DNA from: Cydia pomonella
Taxonomy: Eukaryota > Arthropoda > Insecta > Lepidoptera > Tortricidae
Reading direction: 5' to 3'
Length of the DNA: 64,000 nt
NCBI RefSeq assembly: GCF_033807575.1
Contig: NC_084726.1
Location: 3,658,001 to 3,722,000 of the forward strand
Shown here: positions 1 to 11,640 of the stretch, piece by piece
Numbering within the stretch: position 1 is the stretch's first letter
Layout of the letters: each line of letters starts with the position of its first letter
Notes under the pieces: model-generated
The model's input: only the letters and a program-made list of their open reading frames with translations
The model's database searches: none
Told to the model about the DNA's origin: nothing
Program-made: the position numbers and the translations under genes

Positions 1-780
1 ATTCCCGATTCCGGTACTGTATTTGTATAGAAAACCAGTACCGGGAACACTACCTATTATTTACTGGACCTCTATCAAGGCCAAATCTTCATGGGGTTAG
101 TCTGTGCGTTGTCTTTCAGTATTTACTTAGTAATTAAACTGTTTTATATAAAATCCGCCAGATCTGATTATTCATATTGCATTTGTTTCCCATTCTTTGT
201 CTATCCTGTCAATCGACTTAAAGGGCCTTACATAATATATGTCTCTAATTTGGCTAAAAGATTGTACATTTCTTCTCGAGACGTGCCTGGCGTGCAGATG
301 TCTTCAATTTCGCTTTTATTATCTTTATATGTGACGGGAATCGTCATTGTTTAACTGAATTGCGGTCGTAATTTCATTTTAACGCAGCATTTTGACAAGT
401 CTCTATGGACGTAGTTTTCTGTTTGAAATAATATTCTACATATATTTTTTTCAAATATATTTATAAGCCGAGTGGTATTTTGTCACGAGAATAACATCGC
501 TATATGCAAAGAATGCAGTTTACTATAAACGATAAAGTTCCCGCCAAAAAGCAGCCGCCATTTTTGTGACGTCATAATAGCAGTGCAGTAACAAAGAAAC
601 GTCAATTGTGCAGTGTAAACTTTTTGGCGTTATTACAAATTGAACCCTTGTATCTGCTATAGTGACCACTGTGTTAACAAACAGTTCAGGGTTTATGACT
701 CTCATGAAGTGGTAGTTGTAAATTTCCAAATTGTCAAAATTTCAAGACCCTTTTAAAAGGCTAGATGCAAGTTCTAGAAG
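1..780. other. AT-rich intergenic DNA
   Basis: I see no gene here. The first 45 bases carry a weak inverted pair (ggtactg near 13, cagtacc near 36) that could be the edge of a MITE running out of the window. The short open frames in both directions have no recognisable domain and look like chance frames. Confidence 0.5.
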
Positions 781-781
781 T

Positions 782-830
782 AAGCTCAATAAGGCGTGTT
801 TTGTGGGTACTACATGACGATATATTATTA
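782..830 (-). repeat. SINE-1 tail fragment
   Basis: A short stretch resembling the 3' tail of the SINE-1 family (agctcaataaggc, then gtgggtact, then acgatata). It matches the tail order seen at 37891-37957 and, reversed, at 5310-5398. Only the tail is present; there is no tRNA-like head. Confidence 0.4.
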
Positions 831-1084
831 TCAATTTTATTTTATTTAGAATTTTACTTATTTATTATTTTATTTATTAATTATTTTAATTAATTTTAAT
901 TTTATTATAAATCTTGATCTCATTGTCTAAAATATTGTGTATTTATGTAATGTTATGATTTAATGTACTTAGTAACATGTAGTGATAATGACATGTTATT
1001 AACAATATTTTATGGAAATTTAATATTCTGTAATAAAGTTTTTTTATCATGATTTAATATATAGATATATATATAAACAGTTTA

Positions 1085-1174
1085 ATGCTCAGGAACTAAT
1101 ATTTCAGTTGAACACACAAATAAATGCCCTTACAGGGGTTCAATCCCGGGACCTCCAGCTTCGTAAGCAGGACC
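1085..1174 (-). repeat. SINE-1 fragment (tRNA-derived)
   Basis: Read on the minus strand this gives the B-box region (GGTTCAAT-like), then 'aagggcatttatttgtg' and 'gaactga', as in the complete SINE-1 copies. The A-box end is eroded and the tail is replaced by AT-rich sequence. It is a decayed short interspersed element, not a functional tRNA gene. Confidence 0.6.
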
Positions 1175-3570
1175 GTAAAATCTTATGAGTCCTTGTAAAA
1201 TGTCATATCAAAACTCTTTATTTACTAACGTCTATAAAATTTTCTGCAATATTTCATATATTAGGATGAAAACATCACCACGAATATCCGTTGGGTTATT
1301 TTTTTTTTGTTAACTGTGAGAACTGAATCGCGTGCAACGATCTGGAATGAAAATGAATGGCAAGGATCTTGCTTTTTATTCCAAAGGCTTTGCGAGTTTG
1401 AAGCGAATAACCAGCATAGGTTGGTTGGTAAGGTTTGTTTTAAAAGTAACTACTCGTACATCAAAGATTGAGTTCTTTCAAGCTTGTCAGACTTAAGTGG
1501 AGTAGCCATTTTGAAGACAAATTTTTTTTAGACTAGTCGCTAATTGAAAGCTAAATTTAATAATCCTGATGTAGGCTTGAAACTTAGTAAACACTTATGA
1601 AAAATACAGTTTATGGATTTTAAAATTCAGTTGTGCAAAACCTCATACTGAGCCCCCGCTTTTTAACGTTGGGGAAATGCGTTTACGCATGCCACCTGGT
1701 CTGGGGGAAATTGCCGCAGGGTTGCTACATACTTTGAGCCCCTAATGAGAACCACTTTGTTCGTTCGTTCGTTTATTTGCCTCTCTATCGCTCGAATATG
1801 CAAGAGTGATATAGAGGCAGATAACGAAAATACTTATTTTCGATTTTCGCGGTAGGCCCTCTGTTGTTTACAAATCTCATATTTCATCCGTGAATCGAGA
1901 TATTTTTTTTAAATCTCAAGGTCTTATAGTCTCGTCCGAGAATTGGTCTCGCTTCGCAATAGGAATACTCGGAACTCGAGTGACTTCTTTGTTCTCGTAT
2001 TAATAGTAGCTTTAATTAGGCTCGTTTCGCCGACAATACGTTGCGTGTCTTAGAAGCGGTTTAAGAGCTACCGTTTATTTTCGCCATTTTTCCTGTTACA
2101 GATTTAGAAATTTTGACTGTTTGAAATTTTCTAATGATCTCGAAATTGTAGTGATTGAAATTAGCCAGTTAAAGGTAATCGAAAAGTAACATTATGTGTT
2201 TATTTATTAATGTTAGTTATAATTAGAAAATTTCCGTGAGCGGCTAACAAAATTGCTTGTTTTGGCTCATTATGTTTATTATGTATTTAGGTGGTTTCTA
2301 GTGGGTGGTTAAGATACTTAAGGTTCCTCCTTCCACAAAATACCGTAAATATAAGTTACTCTGAACCATGTTTAATATTAAATATGATACATGTTGAGCA
2401 GAAAAAAATATATAACCATCTACAAGATATGACCAATGATATGGTTTTTTTTTGGAAATCTATTTTCATTTAATTAAGTGAAGAAAAAATCTTGAAATTA
2501 CCCCTATTTCTTTCAGTACTTGTATCCTTATTACTGCTGCAACTATTATCGGAAATATATGAAACTTTACAATCTTTCTCACTAAACACTATAAAATGAT
2601 TTGGTTTTCTTGATTTTTTACAAATTCATAAAACTATGCCTCAATTTCTAAACAAATAAGCCTAAATTCCGCCTAGGTTCCTACCATTACCCCGCTCTCA
2701 TCCATATAGTCAGTGCGGGGCAAGTCGTGTTGCTAGACGGACCTGTGCTGCGTTGCGCGCGCGAGCAAGCGAAATTCTATTTGAAACTCATAGATCTGCG
2801 CGCTCGATCTTTTGCAGCCGCTCACTACTATTGAAGATGTCGACATTGATCGAAAATGTAGGCTTAGAAAATAGTTTCTTGGAAAGATTTTTGAAAGGTC
2901 TTGATTTATCTGCGTGATCACTAATTTGTAATTCAATAGAAATTTGGTATTTAGACGGCGGTAGGCGAAAAGTTGCTTAATATGGTTTTTTAGGGTGTTG
3001 AGAAAAAGTAGTGAGGAAGTAAATTTGACTGGTTGGGTTGATTGGGATGTTGAGCATGAAATACCTTACCTGGACCTTAGTTGCCAAGTTAATAAACCAC
3101 TGCCACTGCCAACGACCGGCAAAACAACCATGTGTGGGCACATTAATGGGTGATCACTAATCACACATTGCTCAAGCGTATTGTTCTCCACGGATGTTGA
3201 TGCAACTGCATTCGACTATGCAGATTCGTATGCAGTTTCGTCATAGCGCTTGAAAGGGTTTCGCAGACGTGCTTGAAATGCAAAGATCTATTGTCTCTTC
3301 TAAGCTATTTATCGCAAGCAATAAGAAGAGCTATGAAAATGATACTCAGTCTTGACTATACCTACTTTCATTCATGATCGTATCTTTCATTTTCAAACAG
3401 TACAGCTTTTGATAAACCATGTGGATACTAAATAACCTCTTACTAATATACCGCAAATCAGGGAATTTCTTGTGAAATGTGATCTCGCTTTTCTCGTCCG
3501 TTGGCAACTCAAGTCAGGCCATTCCTCTGCGTCTTCCAAACTATTAATCGAGTTCTAGCTTCTGCGTAAA
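1175..3570. other. AT-rich intergenic DNA with a few degraded repeats
   Basis: No gene is supported. At 1780-1862 there is a dispersed motif (ctctatcgctcgaatatgca, then ttcgcggtaggcc) seen again near 7670-7762 and 20940-21020, so it belongs to a repeat family. A GC-richer patch at 2690-2830 (gcgttgcgcgcgcgagcaag) has no open frame that I recognise. The remainder is low-complexity AT-rich sequence. Confidence 0.5.
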
Positions 3571-3872
3571 TGATGATGATTATGATAGATAAAAATTCTT
3601 TTTCTTTATCGGTCCCTCATTGCTGAGGATCGTGATTACTTGTTTTTGCAGCTTCTGTGATGTGTCTCTATCGGTCTTGATCTCCCGTAGCCCTCACCGC
3701 TTGATGGAGTTTGCCTTCTTAACTTGGTTGACCATCTAGTTGGTGTAGGGCCCTGCGGTCTTTCGCCTTCTTTTTTTCCGAGCAAGACCAATTTCTCCAA
3801 GCTTTCGTCACCTCTACGTATAACATGGCCAAAGTAGGATAGCAACCGATGTTGGCATATGGTGGATAAAAA
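3571..3872 (-). mobile_element. RTE-type LINE, 5'-truncated C-terminal fragment
   Basis: On the minus strand the frame reads ...STICQHRLLSYFGHVIRRGD, then LEKLVLLGKKEGERPQGPTP and TRWS. This is the typical end of RTE-like ORF2 proteins ('YFGHVxRR...GK.EG.R..GR..TRW'). The frame then decays and ends in a 3' UTR containing 'tcacgatcctcagcaatgag', shared with the copy at 52169-52688, and a short (TGA)n-like tail near 3572-3586. No reverse transcriptase core remains. The 3' microsatellite tail is usual for RTE elements. Frameshifts show it is dead. Confidence 0.75.
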
Positions 3873-3877
3873 GTACC

Positions 3878-4212
3878 CGACGTCTATCCCCGCGTCTGAT
3901 ACTATCTCCGTACTAAATTTAATCTAAATCGGTTCAGTAACATAAGCATGAATATTGAACAGACAGACAGAGTTACTTTCGCATTTATAACAGGGATCGG
4001 AACCGGTTTTTTGCAAAAACATCGAAATAACCATATATTTCGGTTTATTTTATACTCTAAATGTAGGACTCAGTTGTGTTTTCAGATAACGACTTCGTAT
4101 TATTAGATTGCCTAATTAGAAATGAAGTAATTAACAAAGAACGAAAAAATACCGTTTTCGTTCCCATACAAAAAATACCGGTTTCCGATCCCTGATTTAT
4201 AATATTTACTAT
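3878..4212 (+). repeat. Interspersed repeat interrupted by a hAT MITE
   Basis: The stretch 'aatctaaatcggttcag', then 'aacagacagacagagttact' and 'ttcgcatttataa', matches the end of the repeat at 25045-25274. It is split after 'ttcgcatttataa' by the MITE at 3991-4194 and resumes as 'tattta'. The repeat is non-coding and its class (SINE or LINE tail) is uncertain. Confidence 0.65.
3991..4194. mobile_element. hAT-type MITE (CAGGGATCGG family), copy 1
   Basis: A 204-bp element with terminal inverted repeats beginning CAGGGATCGGAACCGGTTTT and ending ACCGGTTTCCGATCCCTG. It is flanked by an exact 8-bp duplication, ATTTATAA, at 3983-3990 and 4195-4202. Eight-base duplications and CA(G)G-type ends are known hallmarks of hAT transposons. 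It has no transposase and is non-autonomous. It is about 23 bp longer than copy 2 (19258-19438), mainly by a segment near 4138-4160. Confidence 0.9.
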
Positions 4213-5199
4213 CGAGTATTTTTCAAAAATAATAATATGCCAATAATTGCCATCGTCGGTTTGTGAATTTTTGGACAACCAATAATGAAATACAGTCACT
4301 TTCGCCGACCGCTAAATAAATTAATGCTTTCACAATAATTGGTTTTCAGTACAATTCCCTCATTGGGCTCGTTAGCGAACCGCCATGTTGTTCTGTGTTC
4401 TCAGGATAGTCCAATTATTTTGTAACTTCGGATGGCTGACGGTAGGTATTTCTTTTAAGAAACATTTTCATGTCTTGGTATTCTTGTAAGCATACAATGT
4501 TTGGATTCTGAGAATTTCGAGCACGTTGTATTGCAAAATCGGGATCTTAGCATGATTGGTCTGGAGGTCGATTTAGATAAACTACTTGTTATGATTTTGA
4601 TGCGACCTTGACGATTGTCTTAGTGATTGGCGGGCATCTCACGCACGACTTTCACTTCATTTCGCATGCACCAATCAGTGTGAGGGTTCTTCAACGGCGT
4701 GTCAAAATAAGTTTAAAATCGTAACAAGTTGTTATATCTGAATCGGGCTTCTAGTCACATGCAATATTGAATGCTCTGCGTTGAAAACACCATTCAGTTT
4801 GTACAACAAAGGTGTCGAGAAAGCGCTTTATTATACTACTTATTTAGATCTCAATCTTGGCGAAAAAGGAACTTACGGGGGCTTTTCTACGAAATTAAAT
4901 GAGTAATTTATAATAACGCGATATACCTATTTTTCACCTTCTCACATTCAGCTAAATTGAAAGCCGTCTACTGAACATTTGTGAAGAAATGTAGGGCGTT
5001 TTTTCACGTGTTTTCTAAACACATATTCTAAAAAATTCTAGAAATAACATCGTCATTCATAACACCCGATTTAATTAAAGTGCTTTGATGAAAATATGCT
5101 CTGAAGTCCGTTTATTTTCGGAAAATTAGCTATTGCTTTCAGAAGACAAAGTGAAATATGGCAATTTATTTGTATTTCATGTTAATTAATTTTATAATT
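4213..5199. other. Intergenic DNA, nothing recognised
   Basis: AT-rich sequence on both strands with no long open frame, no clear inverted repeat and no match to the repeat families identified elsewhere in the window. Confidence 0.45.
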
Positions 5200-5206
5200 G
5201 CAATCG

Positions 5207-5398
5207 GCGGGTTCAAATCCTGGTAAGGGCATTTATTTGTGTGATGAACACGGATATTTGTTCCTGAGTCATGGGTGTTTTCTATGTATTTAAGCATTTA
5301 TAAATATTTATATATTATATATATCGTTGTCTAAGTACCTTCAACTTATTGAGCTTACTGTGCACTGTGGGACTTAGTCAATTTGTGTAAGAATGTCC
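5207..5398 (+). repeat. SINE-1 copy, head-truncated
   Basis: It begins within the B box (GGTTCAAATCC at about 5210-5220). It continues through 'aagggcatttatttgtgtga', 'tgttcctgagtcatgggtgt' and the tail 'tatatcgttgtctaagtacc', then 'gggacttagtcaatttgtgt'. The A-box half is missing. The order of blocks matches the fuller copy at 39976-40169 (minus). The tail here is the longest in the window and helps define the family's 3' end. Confidence 0.8.
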
Positions 5399-5532
5399 AA
5401 TTATATTTACTTATAAAAAAAAGAACTCGAGGCGAGGAATTAAACATTGTCGTTAGGCAAGGCGGAGCTATTTTAGACTTTACTTCTTCTTTAAATTATT
5501 TACTGAAATAGATGTTCATACACTAAAGAAAA

Positions 5533-5612
5533 AAGTGACCTAGGCCTCCAGTGGCGGATGCCGGATTGGAACCGACGTCTTCAGCATACGCGGCTGACCT
5601 ACCCCGTCACTT
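5533..5612 (-). repeat. tRNA-like SINE fragment (third type)
   Basis: On the minus strand the order is agtgac, then GGTAGGTCAGCCG (A-box-like), then GGTTCCAATCC (B-box-like), ending near 'ggaggcctaggtcactt'. The spacing is tRNA-like, but the sequence is unlike SINE-1 or SINE-2. Short inverted ends (aagtgac/gtcactt) bound it. It is probably a SINE head or tRNA pseudogene; the assignment is tentative. Confidence 0.45.
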
Positions 5613-6090
5613 CTTTTTTAAGCCCTAGGAAATGGTGTCAATAAATTGTCTACAATATATATTTGTTTTAAAGCGGTCATGAAATATAATTTACAATAAA
5701 GAAATACACTATAAAGAAATACACTAAAAAAAACAAGATCAATTAGATCAAACATGTTTTAACGTAAATTTTATTCGCTTAAATTCATGAAGAGAGGGTG
5801 AATTAATTCATTGAGTACTATGAATAGCCAATAATTTGGCTGTATTTCATGACCTATCTGGTCTAACAGTTTTGAATGATTCACGGTTAGTTTCAATTGA
5901 CTTAAATCAACACAACACAACACAACACACAACTTCTACACAACACCCAATTTTAAATTGTTATCTAAAATTGTATAAATAAAACATCTCCTGCATCTAC
6001 ATTTTTGGGGAGGAGCGCTGTTTACTCTAAAGTACAGGTTATACCTATTTAGGAAGCAGAGTTTCTAATTTAAGGAAATGTATGTAATTT

Positions 6091-6386
6091 GGTGGCCGAG
6101 TGGATATGACGTCCGACTTTCAATCCGGAGGTCGTGGGTTCAAATCCTGGCTCGTAGCAATGAGTTTTTCGGAACTTATGTACGAAATATCATTTGATAT
6201 TTACCACTAGCTTTTCGGTGAAGGAAAACATCGTGAGGAAACCTGCATACATCTGAGAAGAAATTCAAAGGTGTATGTGAAGTCCCCAATCCGCATTGGG
6301 CTAGCGTGGGGACTATAGCCCGAGCCCTCTCGCGCATGAGAGGAGGCCTGTTCCCAGCAGTGGGACGTATATAGGCTGACTTATTA
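6091..6386 (+). mobile_element. SINE-2, complete copy with target-site duplication
   Basis: A tRNA-derived SINE of about 296 bp. The A box TGGCCGAGTGG lies at 6093-6103 and the B box GGTTCAAATCC at about 6138-6148. The body contains 'catttgatatttaccactag' and 'aaaacatcgtgaggaaacct', and the end 'cccagcagtgggacgtatat'. It is flanked by the 11-bp direct repeat TATGTAATTTG at 6081-6091 and 6387-6397, so both ends are visible. RNA polymerase III would be expected to transcribe it from the boxes. SINEs encode no protein and depend on a partner LINE. Truncated relatives lie at 42159-42350 and 42723-42782. Confidence 0.9.
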
Positions 6387-6527
6387 TATGTAATTTGATG
6401 TTTATGAAGTAAATTCAACATACCCACCCGTTATCTCCAGTTACACGTGAACAAGATGCATGTAACTGCGTCGAAATCTTGTGAGCTCAAAAACAATATA
6501 AAAGGTAATCACGGTTTATATCCTGGT

Positions 6528-6672
6528 CGATTTAAGTCTATCTGGTTTAGTCGTTAGTGACCCTGCCTATGAAGCCAATGGTCTCGGGCTCAAAGACTGG
6601 TAAGGTGATGACCACGATTATTTGTTCATGAGTTATGGGTGTTTTCTACGTATTTAAATACTTATAAATATT
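6528..6672 (+). repeat. SINE-1 copy, mutated
   Basis: It shows an eroded A box (tggtttagtcg), then 'tagtgaccctgcctatgaag', a decayed B box (gggctcaaagactgg), and 'ttgttcatgagttatgggtg' with 'tatttaaatacttataaata'. The boxes carry several substitutions compared with the copies at 31284 and 39976, so this is an older copy that probably can no longer be transcribed. Confidence 0.75.
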
Positions 6673-7317
6673 ATTCGGCAGCCGGTAATTATCATGCTCT
6701 ATAGACGCCTTTTCGTAAATGCCTAAAACTTCGATAAGAAACCAAACTTCACTTTAATATAACCTTTATCAGCCCACCGCTAATTATAATCAACGTTCAA
6801 ACGAACACAAGCTGAGAATTAATTGAAATTTACGGCGGTTTCATTACTGAGACGAACAGGTTATTTCTGAAGTGTGCTTACAGACAGGAGCGTTCTCATT
6901 GGCTGGTCGAGCGAGCGAGTCTCGGCATACTTTAAGACCCCGAGTGGGTCACCAGGTGATAATATTGCAAAGAAAAATTTGACAGTGCAGAGGGGGGAGT
7001 TAATGTTCTTCGTGGCGAAAATGTGAACTCTCCTGGACTCGAGTTTTTACACTGTTTGGCATCTCATAAATAACAATTTTATAGGCGCCACTGTAACGCA
7101 CCAAGGTATACAGATAATATTGCATACACCTCACCCAGGAAGAATACATTCTGTATTTCACACAGGAAATTTAAGATTGGGCTTGAGCATTGGGAATGCC
7201 GTAGCTGGGCTAAAGCTTCCAAACAGGGGGTAGTTGGTGGAAACCGACTTCTGGTGGGAGGTGGTACGATGGTGATGGTACCCATGTTGTACCTTGGTAC
7301 AAATGGGTATGACAAGT

Positions 7318-7358
7318 CACAGTGACAATAGTATGAGTACCCTAGCGACTTTCATATT
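7318..7358 (+). repeat. Fragment of the MITE family found at 42135-42458
   Basis: The stretch 'gtgacaatagtatgag' followed by 'agcgac' and 'ttcat' matches the reverse complement of the interior of the element near 42390-42425. Only a short internal piece is present, directly beside a LINE 3' end. Confidence 0.5.
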
Positions 7359-7359
7359 G

Positions 7360-7492
7360 ATAATAATAGTAGTAAACTCTTTATTGTACAAAAACACATA
7401 ATAAAAGTAACTTACAATTAGGAAAAGCTAAGAACAAAGGCGAAGTTATCCCTTTAAGGGATCTCTTCCAGTTAACCTACACTCACCTTCCC
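7360..7492 (-). mobile_element. LINE 3' end (UTR and microsatellite tail)
   Basis: On the minus strand it reads 'ggttaactggaagagatccc', 'ttaaagggataacttcgcct', and then a polyadenylation-like 'tgtacaataaagagtttact' followed by (ATT)n. This block order is typical of the 3' UTR of a common insect non-LTR element. No coding sequence is left. Confidence 0.6.
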
Positions 7493-7815
7493 AGTGGCAG
7501 TGGGACTGTGACATGGTATGAAATGGCTCGGAATTTAAATTATTTGACTGTACTTGTTTTTTTTTTTTTGTTTTTATCAGTTGCTTTTCAGTAAATGATA
7601 ATCGGGAAATCTGCATACTGGGCTATAAGTGCTATAGCAGCATAAATCGAAATTCGTCAATTACGGGCATTTTTCTCTGTCACTCTTATCACGTCTTAGT
7701 GAGAGTAAAATATAAAGATCCCCGCAATTTGGGAATTTCGGTTTTCGCGGTAGGCCCCCTGGCGTTTATTTGGTTTTCCTCTGCTATATGCATGACAGTG
7801 AACTATTGTTTTTTA
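7493..7815. other. Intergenic DNA with a dispersed repeat motif
   Basis: It contains 'cactcttatcacg', 'gtgagagtaaaatataaag' and 'ttttcgcggtaggccccctg', a variant of the motif at 1780-1862. Nothing else is recognised. It ends at a polypyrimidine stretch followed by AG, just before the candidate exon at 7817. Confidence 0.4.
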
Positions 7816-7816
7816 G

Positions 7817-7935
7817 ATATTTGCCATTTTCAAAATCAACCCGCTGTCGAAGTTATCCCACAATGCACCTTAACGAAAGAGGAAGAAGCGATAGCTTTCT
7901 TGGTATCGGAATGCGATGAGAATGAGGCTGGCTAG
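7817..7935 (+). CDS. Candidate terminal exon or orphan coding fragment
   Basis: After 'tattgttttttag', which has the form of a 3' splice site, an open frame reads ICHFQNQPAVEVIPQCTLTK, then EEEAIAFLVSECDENEAG, and stops. The acidic, low-isoleucine composition is unlike the AT-rich chance frames around it, which suggests real coding ancestry. A start at an upstream ATG (7699) in the same frame is open, but that part overlaps a dispersed repeat, so I favour the acceptor. I do not recognise the family. No partner exon or polyadenylation signal was found nearby. It could equally be the end of a decayed transposon gene. Confidence 0.25.
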
Positions 7936-9240
7936 ACTACTCGACATGAATTAAATTAAGACTTGAAACTATTCTTGAAAAAAGTATTAGTCGCTTCGGA
8001 TTAAAACGGACTTAACGTCTTTTTTTAGGCGAACTAGTCGCGATATGCCAAATTTAGACATGTCAACTCTTTATCGTTAAAGACAATGTGTTTCGTGTGC
8101 CTTAATTTAATGATAATATGGTCTATTTATAATTTAAGCTACCTATATTTATCTTCGGCAGTACGTGTATGAAGTTGAATTCTTGCACGAATGCATAATA
8201 AGTGTTTTATAATACTTTGACAAAAAAAATGGCTTATAGACTAGTCTGATACGTTTGAATCCTTATCGGGCTGGAGATGGCGCTTAATGATTAATGTTAT
8301 TGTCGAGAGAAAAAAAGTAGAAAAATTCTTGAACGCTTTGTATGTTAAAATCCTAGGCCGATATGCAGAATTGACAATTTTATTGATCGAGCGTTAGCTC
8401 AGGTCTCCGTTTCTGCTTGGACATGTATGGACATGGCCATACATGTATTGAATTTTTAGCTATACTCGCAAGGTCTACAGCTCACAGAGCCACTAGTTTT
8501 CTATAGAAATGACTGTATCTTGTCGCGTTTAATTAGGTAATATCGGCTTGAGTAAATAAACATATTTGCCTGAGCATACACTCACTACGCTTCAAGTGTT
8601 ATAATTACTGTCTTCATCACATAATTGGAACGCCCAATGTGCTCAAAATACCTAAACATATACTCCTACGATCTAAAAATGAGGCGCGTTCATATATTTG
8701 TTTTAGTACCTAGGCCGCCTATTTGATGGTAACTCTATATTTAAACACCGAGAAATTTCGAAGCGTTCTTGTAATTATTAGGCAGGTAATCCATATTGAG
8801 GTCCAAATAAATTTAGCGCTTTTCTTAGAAATGTAAGGAATATTACATTACTATAGAAGCCGGGAAATGAAGGGTTACAGGCCAAGTAGTAGATCGACGG
8901 ATAGGGATATGCGGCCGGCAATCCCGTTTCTCTCGGAGATTTGTATAATGCTTTTTCTCAGACTTGCAATGAAATAAAAAAAATATATAAAAGTAGTCAA
9001 TTTGTATCGTTCGTAGGTTTACGCAGCTAAAAACAAATTACGAATCTACTACTATTTGATGGTTGCCTTGGCATTGGCGTCTTGACTTTGTGTTACAATT
9101 TGACGTTTTAAAACAAAAGAAGGTTGATTTACAGGCCTAGTCGAAGGCTGTATGAAAATCCTTTACATATGATCTTCACTCATCGCACCGGATACGTAAT
9201 ATTTCCAGACCGAATTTGAAGTAAGTCATGTCAACATTTC
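7936..9240. other. AT-rich intergenic DNA
   Basis: No open frame with recognisable content, no clear inverted repeat and no match to the repeat families of this window were found. A short segment near 8410-8450 repeats 'acatgtatgg' three times. Confidence 0.4.
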
Positions 9241-9429
9241 ATTGCAAGTTTGAGAAAATAAATATTACTGATGTCTCGATTTACGGTTCCCGACAGAAGA
9301 TGTTTCATTGCTAAATATTTACGGACATAAGGACGATATTTGCGCGCATGTTTGAGTAAAATAATTTGACCACCCATGTGGCGAAAAAACAAAGTCAACA
9401 GAAATGAATATAACAACAAAGTATTTCGA

Positions 9430-9608
9430 TGATTACGGCAATATACTGTATGAGTAATGGCGAAAATTTATCGAATATATACGCAGAAACGCCTGAGTCA
9501 GAAGTTGAAATACAAGTAATAGAATCAATTAACAATATTAACATACTTGAAATGCAAATTCGCGGAGACGGTGAAATTGACGAGACGCTGGCTGATCTAT
9601 CGTATTGA
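9430..9608 (+). pseudogene. Coding-like remnant, 58-codon frame
   Basis: The frame starts MITAIYCMSNGENLSNIYA and continues ETPESEVEIQVIESINNINI with an acidic end, DETLADLSY. The Glu-rich, amphipathic character is more protein-like than its neighbours. Immediately upstream (9273-9420) another broken frame reads MSRFTVPDRRCFIAKYLRT, then stops. It resembles the start of a helix-turn-helix transposase, but too little is left to name. I treat the pair as remains of one decayed gene, possibly of a DNA transposon. Confidence 0.25.
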
Positions 9609-10077
9609 TTCTTAAGGCGATTCACACACCGCTCATCGTTACGGAGATTGCGTCAAATGTGCGGCTTACCTTAGTTGTTTATTATTTTGCTAGTTATATT
9701 CATATTAATATTATAAATACAAAAGTCTGTGTTTTTTGAAATTGAAAACATTTATTTCATGTAACTGTGACACATACATTTTGTTACAAAGAAAAAAAAC
9801 AGTTTGAAAAGGGTTAGTACTTAAGCCTAAAAATTATATCTAAAAATTATACCTAAACCTACACACTTAACCTACCAGCTACCACTGTATGGAACCCATA
9901 GGGGAATGTAGTCCCGCACAGTGTAGCATTAGCGGACAATCAGGCTTATCCCCTATCATTCTTAAGATGATGTTTTGCCTTTTCACGCTTAAATCGCTTG
10001 GCCGGGTTTGTGTGAAATTTGGTATGGAGATAGAGCTACGCTACAGGGAAGGACATATCAGTTTTAACTTGATAAGT

Positions 10078-10234
10078 ATTATTAACTCATAGAAACGGGA
10101 TATAAATCGCGTATTAAGTTTTATGTCAACTTTAGCCAGTCTGTCCGAGACCACGGGACAACGCCGTCTTCGAAACGTCGGAGGTAAATGTAAAACTTAA
10201 TACGCGATAAGTCTCGTTTCTATGAGTTAATAAT
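10078..10234. mobile_element. Palindromic MITE with 20-bp perfect terminal repeats
   Basis: The ends are ATTATTAACTCATAGAAACG at 10078-10097 and its exact reverse complement at 10215-10234. The inverted homology continues inward as 'cgcgtattaagtttta'. The centre contains 'ccgagaccacgggacaacgc' and 'cgtcttcgaaacgtcgg'. There is no open frame. I could not fix the target duplication, because the ends themselves may include a TA or TTA duplication, so the superfamily is open. Confidence 0.8.
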
Positions 10235-10239
10235 GTGTA

Positions 10240-11640
10240 AAAATCATGATAAGTACGCAGATGAAGTTGCGGGCAAAGGCTAGTGCTTAAAATGACTTTT
10301 TTTCATGCAATTGACTTGCTACAAACAATTTGAAAACCTTTATTTTATAAACAACAAACAGAACACAACAGAATTTGTGTAGATCTAGCAGTTTAATTTT
10401 TAAATGTTGTCTTAGACAAATTTTAAACCGTTACAATCAGTTAAAAATGCGGATGGAATTCTAGACAAGATTAAGAACTGGTTTCTAAATGCATTTGCAA
10501 ATGTGACATTTAGTTTTTATTGTAGCTCACAACCAACATTAATTCGAGATTAAGATTAGTCCATAACTCCATACCATTTTGACGTTTAGTCGCAGATTAA
10601 CTTTAATATTCAATTTGGTCACATCTAGTGTTTAAAATGAAAATGCCTTTGTTTATATACCTGGTTTAATAATTAATTGGTTTATTTATTTAATAGAAAT
10701 GGTTATTTATTTAATGGATGGTTCAAAAATTCTGTCTAAATGAATTTATTTTTGCATATTTGACATTGTTTTTGTTTCTCATTTAGTTTATTCGCATTTT
10801 TATTTTATTATTGTATTTCTTTTCTATAAATTCTGGCTTGACGATTCTTTTCAGGTGAACATTTTCCATTTTATAATTATTGCCACGAAGCTATCTGGAT
10901 TATGATGTTATTTTTAGTTATTAGAATTTATTTATTATTAGTATAGTACATACTTTGCAAAACAATATACTATCAAATAATGGATCCCATCAGCAGTTGT
11001 TCTTTATGAAATATCGCTATCTGGGAGATTTTAATAATTATTAGTAAGTATTCCTATTTCCTACAATACTTAAAGAGTTCCCTATATTTCTAAGTCCTGT
11101 CATTACAATGGGATAAGGTCGACTCTGATATTGTAAAGTACGTAATCCTTTGCAACTAAAATAAACATTCTAAATCGGTCGAATCGTCTTCAAGAAATCA
11201 AGGCACATTTATATAAAAAGAAACTTAATTATTAAAATTATATCATTCATTCATTTTCAGAGATTTTGTACAAAAAACAAGTTCTTATAATATAAAAATG
11301 TCCAATACAATGCAAAAAAAGGTTCACGTGTAAGCTGACCTGGCGTATTTGATAACCTCCTCCTTTTTGATGCGGGTTAAATATCTTTCCTTCGGTAACG
11401 TATTTGATTGAAACATTTCAAGTAAAATATTAAGACCTTTAAAACTTTAATACACGCCAGACAGGCGTCATGAAGCTAAACGACAGTTTTACGGCGAAGC
11501 TCAGTATAAAGTTAATTGTTGCTTAAATGGGGACATGGACATAACGGTTTATAACAGATTCGGATTTTCACGTAAACAACTTAATCTGTGCTTAAACTGT
11601 GTGATTTAGGGAATCTGAGTATCGTTAACTTTCATTTACA
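10240..11640. other. AT-rich intergenic DNA, nothing recognised
   Basis: Very AT-rich sequence with long T and A runs and many stops in all frames. No repeat of the families listed here was found. Confidence 0.45.

Noticed and set aside
3586..3871. Target-site duplication (GATAAAAA) for the RTE fragment at 3571-3872
   Set aside because: The right-hand match overlaps LINE coding sequence (STIC region), so it may be microhomology; not strong enough to call.
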